This document shows positions 17,140 through 26,163 of a DNA stretch of 64,000 nucleotides, in pieces; the first letter of the stretch is position 1, and each line of letters opens with the position of its first letter. The stretch is from Candidatus Petromonas tenebris. GTDB lineage: Bacteria; Bacillota; Clostridia; Peptostreptococcales; Caminicellaceae. The stretch lies in assembly GCA_014236755.1 (NCBI GenBank), contig JACCKY010000017.1, positions 21,355-85,354 on the forward strand, in the 5' to 3' direction. The notes beneath the pieces were generated by a model. The model made no database searches. It was given only the letters and a program-made list of their open reading frames with translations, and was not told the origin of the DNA. The position numbers and the translations under genes were made by a program.

Positions 17140-17712
17140 ATGAAAGATGTTTTAGTGTTAAGGGATTTACAACAAATAAAAGCTATTTCGCATCCATATA
17201 GAATAGAGATACTTGAAGCCTTTGAGGATTCAGCTGCAACGGCTAAGCAAATTGCAGATAAGTTAGGTGAACCTCACGCAAAGGTTAATTATCACATCAA
17301 GACCTTATTAAAAGTAGAGATTTTAGAGTTGGTTGAAGAGAAAGTTAAATTAGGGATTGTGGAAAAATATTACATACCTGCTGCCAGAACCTTTGTTATA
17401 GATAGAAATATTTTAAATACCATCGAAAAGAATGTAGCTGAATCTATTAATCAAGCCTCAATATCTATATTTGAGAATATTTCCAAGGACTTTTATAAAG
17501 CGATAGAAGCTGCCAATGATAAGGAGCATCCTAAAAAAATGCTTCATTACAATGATTACTATCTTACCCTCGACGAGGTAAAAGAACTTCACGATAAACT
17601 TAAATCTGTTATGCAGGAGTTTTTACAGGGTAAAAAAGATAAAAACCGCGAAAATGTAAAAAAATATTCAATATCTTCTCTTATTATTCCAAGAGTAAAA
17701 ACTAAAAAATAA
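17140..17712 (+). CDS. ArsR-like winged-helix transcriptional regulator
   Basis: A 190-residue DNA-binding protein. Residues 8-85 form an ArsR/HTH_20 winged helix: LQQIKAISHPYRIEILEAF, then the recognition helix AKQIADKLGEPHAKVNYHIKTLLK. The C-terminal half is helical and charged with no metal-binding Cys cluster, so it is not a classical SmtB/ArsR metal sensor; it is more like the YlmH/YceK-type HTH_20 regulators. The ligand and targets are unknown. AAAAAGGAG lies before the ATG. It is monocistronic with a terminator. Confidence 0.82.
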   Translation: MKDVLVLRDLQQIKAISHPYRIEILEAFEDSAATAKQIADKLGEPHAKVNYHIKTLLKVEILELVEEKVKLGIVEKYYIPAARTFVIDRNILNTIEKNVAESINQASISIFENISKDFYKAIEAANDKEHPKKMLHYNDYYLTLDEVKELHDKLKSVMQEFLQGKKDKNRENVKKYSISSLIIPRVKTKK

Positions 17713-17734
17713 AGATAAGCATTTTAAGTTTATA

Positions 17735-17770
17735 GTAAGCTGATGAAATAATATGCATCAGCTTATTTGT
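17735..17770 (+). terminator. Terminator after ArsR-like gene
   Basis: The stem TAAGCTGATG/CATCAGCTTA with a 10-base loop is followed by TTTG. Confidence 0.75.
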
Positions 17771-17895
17771 ATGCAAGAAATGACTATATTAAAGTATAAA
17801 ATGTATTTCATAAAAAAGAATATAAAACTTTCAAGTTTTAAAACTTATTAAAAGGGTATCTAACAATAATGGAATAATTTTGAGGAGTTGAGACA

Positions 17896-18729
17896 ATGTA
17901 TATAGGATGCCATTTGTCAATATCAAAAGGTTTTGAAGCTGCAGTTAAACAAGCTATTGAAATAGGAGGAAATACTTTTCAATTCTTCACCAGAAATCCT
18001 AGGGGAGGGAATGTAAAAAAGCTAGACCTTAAGGATTTGCAAAAGGCCGACCAGCTATGTAAAGAGCATAACTTCGCCTCACTTTTGGCACATGCGCCCT
18101 ATACCTATAACTTTGCTTCGGATAAGGATAAAGCATGGGGTTTTGCAAAATATAGACTTAGAGATGATTTGGATAGACTCCAACATTTAGATAGCTGCAA
18201 ATATTTAGTAATGCATCCTGGGAATCATGTGAAAAGAGGTATGGAGTTCGGCATAGAAAGAATATCCGAAGGAATTAATGAAGTTTTGCAGGGCGATGAA
18301 AATACTATGATTTTATTGGAAACAATGTCAGGAAAAGGTACTGAAGTAGGCTATAAGTTTGAACAGTTAAAGGAAATAATTAATAGAATTGAGTACAAAG
18401 AACTAATAGGGGTCTGTTTTGATACGTGCCATACCTATTCGGCTGGATATGACATAGTCAATGATTTAGACGGAGTACTGAATGAGTTTGATCAGATAAT
18501 AGGACTTGATAAATTGAAGGCTATACATTTAAATGATAGCAACCATAAACTAGGTAGCGAAAAAGATAGACATGCACGTATCGGAGAAGGAACTCTAGGC
18601 TTAGATAATATCTTGGATTTTATCAATCATCCGAAGGTCCAAGGTATTCCGTTGTTCTTGGAGACTCCCAATGAATTAGACGGATATGCTAAGGAAATAA
18701 AAGTTTTAAAATATGGATATTCTTTGTAA
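17896..18729 (+). CDS. nfo: Deoxyribonuclease IV (endonuclease IV, AP endonuclease)
   Basis: A 277-residue TIM-barrel zinc enzyme that cleaves DNA 5' of abasic sites in base excision repair. Metal ligands and motifs are visible in order: GCHLSISKG, NTFQFFTRNPRG, LAHAPYTYN, VMHPGNH, LLETMSGKGTEVG, CFDTCHTYSAGYD, HLNDSNHKLGSEKDRHARIGEG (split by the active-site loop) and the final LETPNE. The length is standard. GAGGAG lies ten bases before ATG. It stands alone with a terminator. The other repair gene in the window is nth. Confidence 0.95.
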   Translation: MYIGCHLSISKGFEAAVKQAIEIGGNTFQFFTRNPRGGNVKKLDLKDLQKADQLCKEHNFASLLAHAPYTYNFASDKDKAWGFAKYRLRDDLDRLQHLDSCKYLVMHPGNHVKRGMEFGIERISEGINEVLQGDENTMILLETMSGKGTEVGYKFEQLKEIINRIEYKELIGVCFDTCHTYSAGYDIVNDLDGVLNEFDQIIGLDKLKAIHLNDSNHKLGSEKDRHARIGEGTLGLDNILDFINHPKVQGIPLFLETPNELDGYAKEIKVLKYGYSL

Positions 18730-18764
18730 AAAAGGGTAAACTTTAAAGGTTTGCCCTTTCTTAC
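18729..18764 (+). terminator. Terminator after nfo
   Basis: The stem AAAGGGTAAAC/GTTTGCCCTTT, broken by one mismatch, is followed by CTTACTT. It begins at the stop codon. Confidence 0.8.
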
Positions 18765-18862
18765 TTAAAGTATGGAAGTATCGCTAAGTAATAAAAAGTA
18801 TTTTTGCTCTCCATAATATTATTAATAACAAAAATTATAAATTGTTGTGGAGAGTGAGAGGA

Positions 18863-19600
18863 TTGAAGAGTTTAATTGCAGGAACTTTAGCTGGGTTATG
18901 CAGTGGTATAGGAACATTACCCTTATTATTTATAAATAGAATTTCAAAGGCTGTTGAAGATACGTTGCTTGGCTTTGCTGCGGGGATAATGATATTTGCA
19001 AGCTCTTTTAGTCTTATAAAGCCAGCACTTAAAAATAAGAATATAGTGCAAGTAATATTAGGCCTACTTTTGGGAGCCATTATTATGACCTTTATTGAAA
19101 AAACAGTTCCTCATATCCATTTAGAAAGATTAAGAGTTTTAAATTTCAAAGATGAAACAATGAAAAAAACCTACCTCTTATTAGCTGCAATAATAATTCA
19201 CAGCATACCTGAAGGTCTTGCAATAGGTATAGGATTTGCTTCAGAAAGGGCTGGAATTGGACTTTCCTTAGCAATTGCAATAGGTATTCAAAATTTACCT
19301 GAAGGGTTGGTTGTATCAGCTCCTTTAATTCAGAAGGGATATTCAAAGTCAAAAGCAATTGCCTTTGGGTTTTTAGCGGGAATAGGAGAACCTACAGCTG
19401 CACTGATGGGAAGCATTTTAGGAAAGAAAGTTTATGGCTTTATGCCTTTAATTTTAAGTTTAGCAGCTGGTGCAATGTATTATGTAGTTTCACATGAGCT
19501 TATACCTGAAAGCCATTGTAGCGGACATCAATTAAAGGCTACCTACGGAGTTATCTTTGGATTTATAGTTATGCTTATAATAGATTATATGGTAAAATAG
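18863..19600 (+). CDS. ZIP family divalent metal transporter
   Basis: A 245-residue protein with about eight membrane segments. Residues in the two conserved metal-binding helices are visible: IHSIPEGLAIGIGF and IQNLPEGLVVSAPL, each with His/Asn-x-Pro-Glu. These bind Zn2+ or related ions during uptake. The frame opens at 18842, but the TTG at 18863 has GGAG about nine bases upstream and begins at the conserved N-terminal helix (LIAGTLAGLCSGIGTLP), so I chose it. QueG follows after 15 bp and may be cotranscribed. A single CHG near the C-terminus (SHCSGHQ) may contribute a cytosolic metal site. Confidence 0.88.
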   Translation: MKSLIAGTLAGLCSGIGTLPLLFINRISKAVEDTLLGFAAGIMIFASSFSLIKPALKNKNIVQVILGLLLGAIIMTFIEKTVPHIHLERLRVLNFKDETMKKTYLLLAAIIIHSIPEGLAIGIGFASERAGIGLSLAIAIGIQNLPEGLVVSAPLIQKGYSKSKAIAFGFLAGIGEPTAALMGSILGKKVYGFMPLILSLAAGAMYYVVSHELIPESHCSGHQLKATYGVIFGFIVMLIIDYMVK

Positions 19601-19615
19601 CATAAGGTGAGATAA

Positions 19616-20731
19616 ATGAATTTAAAAGAAAAGACAATAAAGTATGCTAAAAGTATTGGAATAGATTTGATAGGATTTGTAAAGTCGGAAGTTTTTGAAG
19701 ATTTGAGGGAGAGAATCAATAGCAGAAAAGAGAAGGATTACCTTTCGGGTTTTGAAGAAAAAGATATAGAGAAAAGAATTGATCCCCAGTTAACGATGAA
19801 GGATGCTAAAACTATCATAGTTGTGGGCGTACCTTATTATATTCATGAAAATAACATAAATCATGATACCAATCCTGAATTTTACGGAAAAATATCAAGA
19901 TCATCGTGGGGGAAGGACTATCATGTAGTTTTAAAAGAAAAAATGAAAAAATTGATGGAACTGATGCAGGAAGAGCTGGGTAAAATTAAGTACCGTTTTT
20001 TCGTAGATACAGGACCTTTAGTTGACAGACATCTTGCCTATAAAGCAGGTATTGGGTGGTATGGCAAAAATAACTGTATTATAACAGAAAATTATGGCTC
20101 GTGGGTATTTATAGGGTATATACTGTGCGATCTTGAAATTGAAACCGAAAATCATGAAGAAAATAGGTGTGCAAAGTGTAATAAATGTATAGATGCCTGT
20201 CCAACAGGTGCATTAATGGATAACTATGAGTATAATGCTAAAAGATGTATATCCTTTTTGACACAGACGAAGGAAGACATAAGCTATCAGTTAAGAGAAA
20301 AGATGGGAAATAGCCTTTACGGTTGTGATGTATGTCAATTAGTATGTCCTCATAATGTAAATGTAGAAGGTGGATATGATGAGTTCTTTCCTGAAGAGCA
20401 TAATTATAGACCTAACTTATTAGAGCTACTTCAGCTGTCCAATAAACAATTTAAGAAAAAATATGGAGATATAGCCCTAGGATGGAGGGGAAATAAGGTA
20501 CTTAAAAGAAATACGATCATTGCTTTGGGAAATTCAGGAGACATAAAAGTTTTAGATCATATAAAAAAATATCTGGAAGATAGTTCTCCCATGATTAGAA
20601 AATATGCTGCCTGGGCAGCTATCAGACTAGATAAAGTTAGAGGAAAAAAACTATTGGAGGAGCATTTAAAAAAGGAGAAGGATCCCCAAGTTATATCTGA
20701 AATTAAAAAACTATATAAGTATTATTTATAA
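19616..20731 (+). CDS. queG: Epoxyqueuosine reductase
   Basis: A 371-residue cobalamin- and iron-sulfur-dependent enzyme that reduces epoxyqueuosine to queuosine in tRNA, the last step of that modification. Two 4Fe-4S cluster motifs are clear: CAKCNKCIDACPTGAL and CDVCQLVCPHN. The N-terminal region contains the DUF1730-type cobalamin-binding part (FFVDTGPLVDRHLAYKAG and GWYGKNN). The C-terminal ~70 residues form a HEAT-like repeat pair, which contacts tRNA in known structures. Its need for cobalamin connects it with the large cob cluster in this window. AAGGTGAG precedes ATG. Confidence 0.93.
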   Translation: MNLKEKTIKYAKSIGIDLIGFVKSEVFEDLRERINSRKEKDYLSGFEEKDIEKRIDPQLTMKDAKTIIVVGVPYYIHENNINHDTNPEFYGKISRSSWGKDYHVVLKEKMKKLMELMQEELGKIKYRFFVDTGPLVDRHLAYKAGIGWYGKNNCIITENYGSWVFIGYILCDLEIETENHEENRCAKCNKCIDACPTGALMDNYEYNAKRCISFLTQTKEDISYQLREKMGNSLYGCDVCQLVCPHNVNVEGGYDEFFPEEHNYRPNLLELLQLSNKQFKKKYGDIALGWRGNKVLKRNTIIALGNSGDIKVLDHIKKYLEDSSPMIRKYAAWAAIRLDKVRGKKLLEEHLKKEKDPQVISEIKKLYKYYL

Positions 20732-20743
20732 ATCTTTAGTTAT

Positions 20744-20777
20744 GCCTCGTTCATTTTGAACGGGGTTTTGTTTTTAA
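20744..20777 (+). terminator. Terminator after queG
   Basis: The stem CCTCGTTC/GAACGGGG (one G-T pair) with loop ATTTT is followed by TTTTGTTTTT. Confidence 0.85.
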
Positions 20778-20860
20778 AATTCCTCAATTTTCATGAAGCA
20801 AAGCATACTTTGGTGAATATTATATAAAATATAGGTTTGATTCAACAAAGGGGGAATTTT

Positions 20861-23215
20861 GTGAGAAAGCATAATAAGTTAAACTACAGACAGCTAAAAA
20901 AATTTTATAATCCAAAACAATTTAAATTTAAGACGACAAAGGATCTTAAGGAGCTTAATGATATAATCGGTCAGGATAGGGCTATTAGAGCTATGGAGTT
21001 TGGACTTGATGTAAAAAATCCAAAGTATAACATGTTTTTAAGCGGAGTAAAAGGTACGGGGAAAACTAGCTATTGTATTTCAAAAGTAAAAGAAAGGGCA
21101 GTCTTGGAGGAAAGACCTGATGATTGGTGCTATGTATATAACTTTAAAGAACCAGATAAACCCAGATCGATCAATTTACCTGCAGGTATGGGAAAAACCT
21201 TTAGAGACGATATGGAATTACTCGTTCATGATCTAATAACTGAAATTCCTAAAGCATTTATAAGTGAAGAGTATGTAAAGAACAAAAATGAAATTGTTAA
21301 GGAATATCAGAAAAAAAGAAGTGAATTACTTGATTACTTAATTGAATACGGATACCAGTTAGAATTTGAAGTAAAAAACAATTCTACTGGATTAGTATTT
21401 ATACCTATAAAGGATGGAGAAAATCTAAGTGATGAAGAATATGAAGAGCTCGATGAAGAGGAAAAGCAAAGATATGAAGAAAATGCTGAAATATTACAGA
21501 TAAAAGCTTTAGAGTCTTTGAAAAAAATCAGAATACTGGAAAAAGAAGTTAAAAAGAAATTGATGGATTATCAAAAAATGACAGCACATTTTGTGATAAA
21601 GCCTATAATTGAGGTTTTAAAGGAAAGGTACAAAAATTATACAAAAATTGTTGAGTATATTGAGGAAGTTAAAGAAAATATTATAGAAAATATATCAGAT
21701 TTTGAATTAATAGCTGAGGAAGATGTACCAATTAATTTTGATATAAAGGAAATTGCTCCTAAATATTATGTAAATCTATTCATCGATAACGGTGACCAGA
21801 AGGGTGCTCCGGTAATAATAGAAAATAATCCAACATATATCAATTTAATAGGAACAGTTGAATATGAAAATGAAAAAGGAACTTTAAAAACAGACTTTAC
21901 AATGATTAAATCCGGTGCCATCCATAAAGCAAACGGAGGGTATTTAATTCTTCAAGCAGAACAGCTCTTAAGAGACATTCACTCTTGGACTGCTTTAAAG
22001 AGAGTATTGAATACAGGAAAAATAAAAATTGAAAGTCTAAGCCGTCAATTAGGGATTGCTAGTATAGCTACCTTAAGCCCGGAAGAAATACCGATTAATG
22101 TAAAGGTTATTTTAATAGGAAGCACCTATATTTATCATTTGTTGTATAGTTATGATGATGATTTCCATAAGCTCTTTAAAATTAAAGTGGATTTTGACTC
22201 TGTCATGGAAAGTAATTTTGATAATGAGATGAAGATGGCTTGCTTTATTAGCTCCTATTGCGAAAGTGAAGGGTTAAAGCATTTTGACAGAGAAGGTGTA
22301 ATAAAAGTTTTGGAATACAGTAACAGATTGGCTGGCAGCCAAAAAAAAATGTCGACTCGTTTTAGTAAAATTATAGAAATTTTGGTTGAGGCAGATGTGT
22401 TTGCAAACTATGACAAAAGTAATATTATAACTGGGAAGCATGTAGAAAGAGCTATTTTCGAAAGGCAGTATAGAAGTAATAGAACCGAAGAAAGAATAGA
22501 TGAAATGTATAAAGAAGGAAAGATAGTAATAGATATTAAAGGAAGTAGAGTAGGAAGGATAAATGGGCTCTCAGTACTGGATATGGGAGACTATGTTTTC
22601 GGAAAACCGAGCGTCATAACAGTATCCACCTATGCAGGGGATAAAGGAATTATCAATATTGAGAGAGAAGTAGAAATGAGTGGAAGTATCCATGACAAGG
22701 GAGTAATGATATTAGAAGGATATCTAAATGAAAAATTTTGTAAAAAAGGTCCCTTAGGGGTAACCTCTAAAATATGTTTTGAACAGTCCTATGGTGGAGT
22801 AGATGGTGACAGTGCATCCAGTACGGAACTGTATGGGATTTTATCTAGCATAGGAGATATTCCAATAAAACAAAGTATTGCAGTTACGGGCTCAGTAAAC
22901 CAAAAAGGTGAAATACAGCCTGTAGGAGGTGTTACTGAAAAAATCGAAGGATTTTATAATATATGTAAATATTTAGGATTGACTGGTGACCAAGGAGTTA
23001 TAATCCCTAAACAAAATATTGATGAGCTTGTGTTGAAGGATGAAGTAATAGATGCAGTTAAACAAGGGGAATTTCAGATATATTCTGTTTCAACCATAGA
23101 AGAAGGCATGGAAATATTGACCGATAAAAGCTTTAAGGAAGTTGAGAAGTTAGTAGAAAGAAAATTGGAAGAGTACAATCAGATTATGAAGAATAAAGAA
23201 AACCATGAAGAATGA
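20861..23215 (+). CDS. Lon-like ATP-dependent protease (AAA ATPase fused to S16 protease)
   Basis: A 784-residue protein of the archaeal/clostridial LonB-like class. It has an AAA module at the N-terminus with Walker A GVKGTGKTS (~residue 63), a long helical insertion (about 120-300), and a Lon S16 protease domain at the C-terminus. The catalytic dyad is visible: serine S651 in GDSASS and lysine K694 in EKIEGF, 43 residues apart as in Lon. VGGVTEKIEGFYN matches the family. No transmembrane segment is seen, unlike archaeal LonB. The frame opens at TTG 20837, but GTG at 20861 has GGGGGA seven bases upstream. Substrates are unknown. Confidence 0.9.
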   Translation: MRKHNKLNYRQLKKFYNPKQFKFKTTKDLKELNDIIGQDRAIRAMEFGLDVKNPKYNMFLSGVKGTGKTSYCISKVKERAVLEERPDDWCYVYNFKEPDKPRSINLPAGMGKTFRDDMELLVHDLITEIPKAFISEEYVKNKNEIVKEYQKKRSELLDYLIEYGYQLEFEVKNNSTGLVFIPIKDGENLSDEEYEELDEEEKQRYEENAEILQIKALESLKKIRILEKEVKKKLMDYQKMTAHFVIKPIIEVLKERYKNYTKIVEYIEEVKENIIENISDFELIAEEDVPINFDIKEIAPKYYVNLFIDNGDQKGAPVIIENNPTYINLIGTVEYENEKGTLKTDFTMIKSGAIHKANGGYLILQAEQLLRDIHSWTALKRVLNTGKIKIESLSRQLGIASIATLSPEEIPINVKVILIGSTYIYHLLYSYDDDFHKLFKIKVDFDSVMESNFDNEMKMACFISSYCESEGLKHFDREGVIKVLEYSNRLAGSQKKMSTRFSKIIEILVEADVFANYDKSNIITGKHVERAIFERQYRSNRTEERIDEMYKEGKIVIDIKGSRVGRINGLSVLDMGDYVFGKPSVITVSTYAGDKGIINIEREVEMSGSIHDKGVMILEGYLNEKFCKKGPLGVTSKICFEQSYGGVDGDSASSTELYGILSSIGDIPIKQSIAVTGSVNQKGEIQPVGGVTEKIEGFYNICKYLGLTGDQGVIIPKQNIDELVLKDEVIDAVKQGEFQIYSVSTIEEGMEILTDKSFKEVEKLVERKLEEYNQIMKNKENHEE

Positions 23216-23218
23216 ATA

Positions 23219-23265
23219 TCATTTAAGTAGGCTGACATTAGATTAGTCTACTTAATATTTTTTAC
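23219..23265 (+). terminator. Terminator after Lon-like protease gene
   Basis: The stem TTAAGTAG/CTACTTAA encloses a ~17-base loop that can itself pair weakly; a T run (ATATTTTTT) follows. Confidence 0.65.
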
Positions 23266-23417
23266 AAATAATATAAAAAGGAGATTTCATAGCATACTGG
23301 TAAAAACTATATTAATTTGACACAGTTACTTAACAACATTTATTTGTTAAATAATTTTAAGAAATTAAAAAAGGAAAATATTTTTTTTTGTAGTATACTT
23401 AACAATACGGAAGTAAT

Positions 23418-23594
23418 TTAACTTGCCTCGCTAGTTCCTTATAGATATCCTTCAATAATCCTCTTCAGGCTTCGTAGAAGAGCTGTTTTAATAGAAAGGA
23501 TTTAGAGGTAAAATAGCTCTTCAAAGTCGCTTCAGAGGAAACATTGAAGGATATTTAAAGCTATACTGTTAGAATAGCTAGCATAAGAGGTTAA
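23418..23594 (+). repeat. Palindromic repeat family 1, copy 2 (complete)
   Basis: A 177-bp element with both ends intact: TTAACTTGCCTCGCTAGTT on the left and GCTAGCATAAGAGGTTAA on the right, imperfect inverted repeats of each other. Inside are the 12-bp helix ATATCCTTCAAT/ATTGAAGGATAT, a short CCTCT/AGAGG helix, and a distal GAAGAGCT/AGCTCTTC helix. It ends 41 bp before the tdh start. TAATTTAA occurs at both borders and could be a target duplication, but it overlaps the inverted repeats. Confidence 0.9.
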
Positions 23595-23635
23595 TTTAAG
23601 TATATTAAAATATAGATGATATAGGAGGAAAAAGA

Positions 23636-24685
23636 ATGGAAGGGACTATGAAATGTGTAGTTAAAAATGAACCAAAGGTAGGAGCAGAGTTAACTTCAAT
23701 AGAGATACCCAAAATAGGTCAAAATGAAATACTTGTAAAGGTCTTAGCAACTTCTATTTGTGGCACGGACTACCATATATACAGCTGGGATGCTTGGTCA
23801 CAGAAAAGAATAAATCCTCCAAAGATAATGGGACACGAATTCGCAGGTGAAGTCGTTAAGGTAGGGGAAAAGGTTTCCAAGGTAAAAGTAGGTGATATAG
23901 TATCTGCTGAAACCCATATAGTTTGCGGCAAATGTGCTCTTTGTGTTACAGGACAGGCACATATATGTACCAGTACAAAAATATTAGGTGTTGATACCCA
24001 TGGAACATTTGCTGAGTACGTTGCTATTCCAGAAGATAATGCATGGGTAAATGACCCGGCAATCCCGCCTGAATATCTTTGTATTCAGGAACCACTTGGA
24101 AATGCTGTACATACTGTTTTATCCGGAGATATTATTGGAAAGACTATAGCCGTAGTAGGTTGTGGCCCCATAGGCATAATGGCTGTTGCCGTTGCAAAGG
24201 CCGTTGGAGCTGCCAAGGTAATAGCAATTGAAGTAAATGAATATAGATTAAATCTGGCAAAGGAAATTGGAACAGATGTAGTTATAAATCCTCTAGAAGA
24301 AGATGTCGTAAAGAGAGTGCTAGAAGAAACCGACAGTTTAGGTGTAGATGTAGTAGCCGAGATGTCAGGAAATCCGAAGGCTATTCAACAGGCTTTAAAG
24401 TACATTAGACTAGGCGGAAGAATGGCCATGCTTGGAATACCAGCTGAAGATGTAAAACTTGATGTTGCCAACGGGATAATATTTAAAGGTATACAGATAC
24501 ACGGAATAGTTGGAAGAAAGATGTATGAAACATGGTATCAAGTCAAAGGACTGTTGGCATCAGGAAATTTAAATCTAGACAAAGTAATTACTCATAAACT
24601 GCCTTTAGAGGATTATGAAAAAGGTATGGAGCTGATGAAGAGCGGAAATTGCGGAAAAGTTGTATTATTTCCTAATATGAAGTAA
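23636..24685 (+). CDS. tdh: L-threonine 3-dehydrogenase
   Basis: A 349-residue zinc- and NAD-dependent medium-chain dehydrogenase that oxidises L-threonine to 2-amino-3-oxobutyrate. The catalytic zinc site is C42 (SICGTDYH) with H67-E68 (GHEFAGEV), and the structural zinc site is CGKCALCVTGQAHIC. The NAD-binding VGCGPIGIMAV follows. TDH-specific features are the DYHIYSWDAW region and HGTFAEYVAIPEDNAW. kbl follows after 234 bp, so the unstable product can be split to glycine and acetyl-CoA. AGGAGGA precedes ATG. The leader contains repeat copy 2, so any control signal there is mixed with that element. Confidence 0.95.
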   Translation: MEGTMKCVVKNEPKVGAELTSIEIPKIGQNEILVKVLATSICGTDYHIYSWDAWSQKRINPPKIMGHEFAGEVVKVGEKVSKVKVGDIVSAETHIVCGKCALCVTGQAHICTSTKILGVDTHGTFAEYVAIPEDNAWVNDPAIPPEYLCIQEPLGNAVHTVLSGDIIGKTIAVVGCGPIGIMAVAVAKAVGAAKVIAIEVNEYRLNLAKEIGTDVVINPLEEDVVKRVLEETDSLGVDVVAEMSGNPKAIQQALKYIRLGGRMAMLGIPAEDVKLDVANGIIFKGIQIHGIVGRKMYETWYQVKGLLASGNLNLDKVITHKLPLEDYEKGMELMKSGNCGKVVLFPNMK

Positions 24686-24712
24686 ATAATTAAATAAGAA
24701 AACGCATACATC

Positions 24713-24822
24713 TATCTCACTTGATTATAGTACTCCCACTTGTACAAGTGGGATATAGAGTAAGGAAGTAAGATAAAGTCTCACAACAATTTAGTAGGAG
24801 ATAAAAAACTCCTATTAATTTA
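24713..24822 (-). repeat. Two-hairpin ~110-bp repeat, copy 2 (inverted relative to copy 1)
   Basis: This is the reverse complement of the element at 6576-6686 at about 90% identity by eye: TATCTCAC, hairpin ACTCCCACTT/AAGTGGGA, a linker with AGAGTAAGGAAGT, then hairpin TAGTAGGAG/CTCCTATTA. It lies between tdh and kbl in an otherwise featureless 234-bp gap and splits a gene pair that is normally adjacent. Substitutions in the second hairpin loop (CTAG versus GTAC) keep its palindromic symmetry. Confidence 0.7.
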
Positions 24823-24919
24823 TATTAGACTTTAAGTGTAAATTTATATTAAAATTGATTTAAGGGAAGATAGATGATTGAATTCTTAACCTTAATACTT
24901 AATAGAAAGAGGGTTTTGC

Positions 24920-26110
24920 ATGTCAAATGTTCACGAATTAAAATTTTTAAAGGAAAAAATTGAGGAGTTAAAGGAACAAGGTGTTTATAGAAAACTTCCT
25001 ATCTTGGAAACTGCAAACGAAGCGGAAATCATTTTAAATGGCAAAAAAGTAATTAACCTTTCCTCCAATAACTATCTTGGGTTTGCCAATCATCCGAGAC
25101 TGAAGAAGGCTGCTATTGATGCTGTAGAAAAATATGGTGTAGGAGCAGGAGCCGTTAGAACAATAGTTGGAAACATGGATATCCATGAGGAAATGGAAAG
25201 AGTTTTAGCAGAGTTTAAAAGAGAAGAAGCAGTTATGGTTTTTCAGTCAGGGTTTAACTGTAATGCGGGAGCCATTCAAGCAATAACCGAAAAAGGGGAT
25301 TTGATAGTTTCTGATGAGCTTAATCATGCCAGCATAATTGATGGAGCTAGACTTTCTAAGGCAGATAAAACGATTTACAAACATAATGATATGAATAACT
25401 TAGAAAAAGTACTAAAAGAGAATAGAGACAAATATAAGAACATACTCATAATCACTGACGGGGTTTTTAGTATGGAAGGAGACATTGCAAATCTACCTGA
25501 TATAGTAAACTTAGCTGAAAAGTATGAAGCCATGACATACGTTGATGATGCCCATGGCTCTGGGGTTTTGGGTGAGAATGGACGTGGAACGGTAGATCAT
25601 TTTGGGCTTCACGGAAGAGTAGATTTTAGTATAGGTACACTTTCAAAGGCGATAGGTGTAGTCGGAGGTTACGTAGCCGGCAGCAAAACAATGCAGGATT
25701 GGCTGAGTCATAGAGGAAGACCGATATTGTTCAGTACATCATTACCTCCAGCAGCGGTAGGTGCTATCATAGAAGCGGTAAAAATGCTTATGGAATCCAG
25801 TGAATATACAGACAAATTGTGGTCAAATGCCAAATTTTTCAAAGAAAAACTTGGAAAGCTAGGATTCAATATAGGTAATAGCCAGACTCCTATCACTCCA
25901 GTTATTATTGGCGAAGAGGCCAAGACTATGGAATTCTCAAGAAAACTTCTTGAAAATGGAGTATTCGTTTCAGGAATAGTATTCCCAACTGTACCAAGAG
26001 GAACAGGAAGGGTAAGATGTATGGTAACTGCAGGACATACAGAAGAACAACTTGATAGAGCAGTAGGTGTTTTTGAAAAAGTAGGAAAAGAAATGGGTAT
26101 ACTTAAATAA
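24920..26110 (+). CDS. kbl: Glycine C-acetyltransferase (2-amino-3-ketobutyrate CoA ligase)
   Basis: A 396-residue PLP enzyme of the alpha-oxoamine synthase family. It converts 2-amino-3-oxobutyrate plus CoA to glycine and acetyl-CoA, the second step after Tdh. Family motifs are [16 protein letters not shown], the [19 protein letters not shown] region, [10 protein letters not shown], and the PLP-binding lysine K243 in [11 protein letters not shown]. The downstream [14 protein letters not shown] is characteristic. AGAGGG lies nine bases before ATG. Together with pduX and cobD, the window holds both threonine breakdown and a threonine-consuming branch of cobalamin synthesis. Confidence 0.94.
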   Translation: MSNVHELKFLKEKIEELKEQGVYRKLPILETANEAEIILNGKKVINLSSNNYLGFANHPRLKKAAIDAVEKYGVGAGAVRTIVGNMDIHEEMERVLAEFKREEAVMVFQSGFNCNAGAIQAITEKGDLIVSDELNHASIIDGARLSKADKTIYKHNDMNNLEKVLKENRDKYKNILIITDGVFSMEGDIANLPDIVNLAEKYEAMTYVDDAHGSGVLGENGRGTVDHFGLHGRVDFSIGTLSKAIGVVGGYVAGSKTMQDWLSHRGRPILFSTSLPPAAVGAIIEAVKMLMESSEYTDKLWSNAKFFKEKLGKLGFNIGNSQTPITPVIIGEEAKTMEFSRKLLENGVFVSGIVFPTVPRGTGRVRCMVTAGHTEEQLDRAVGVFEKVGKEMGILK

Positions 26111-26163
26111 CGATACATAGGAATAGGGCAGCTAAAATGCTGCTCTGTTTTTTAATTGTCTGC

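Noticed and set aside
23414..23599. Eight-base TAATTTAA target-site duplication around repeat copy 2
   Set aside because: It overlaps the TTAA of the terminal inverted repeats, and copies 3 and 4 do not show a comparable clean duplication.
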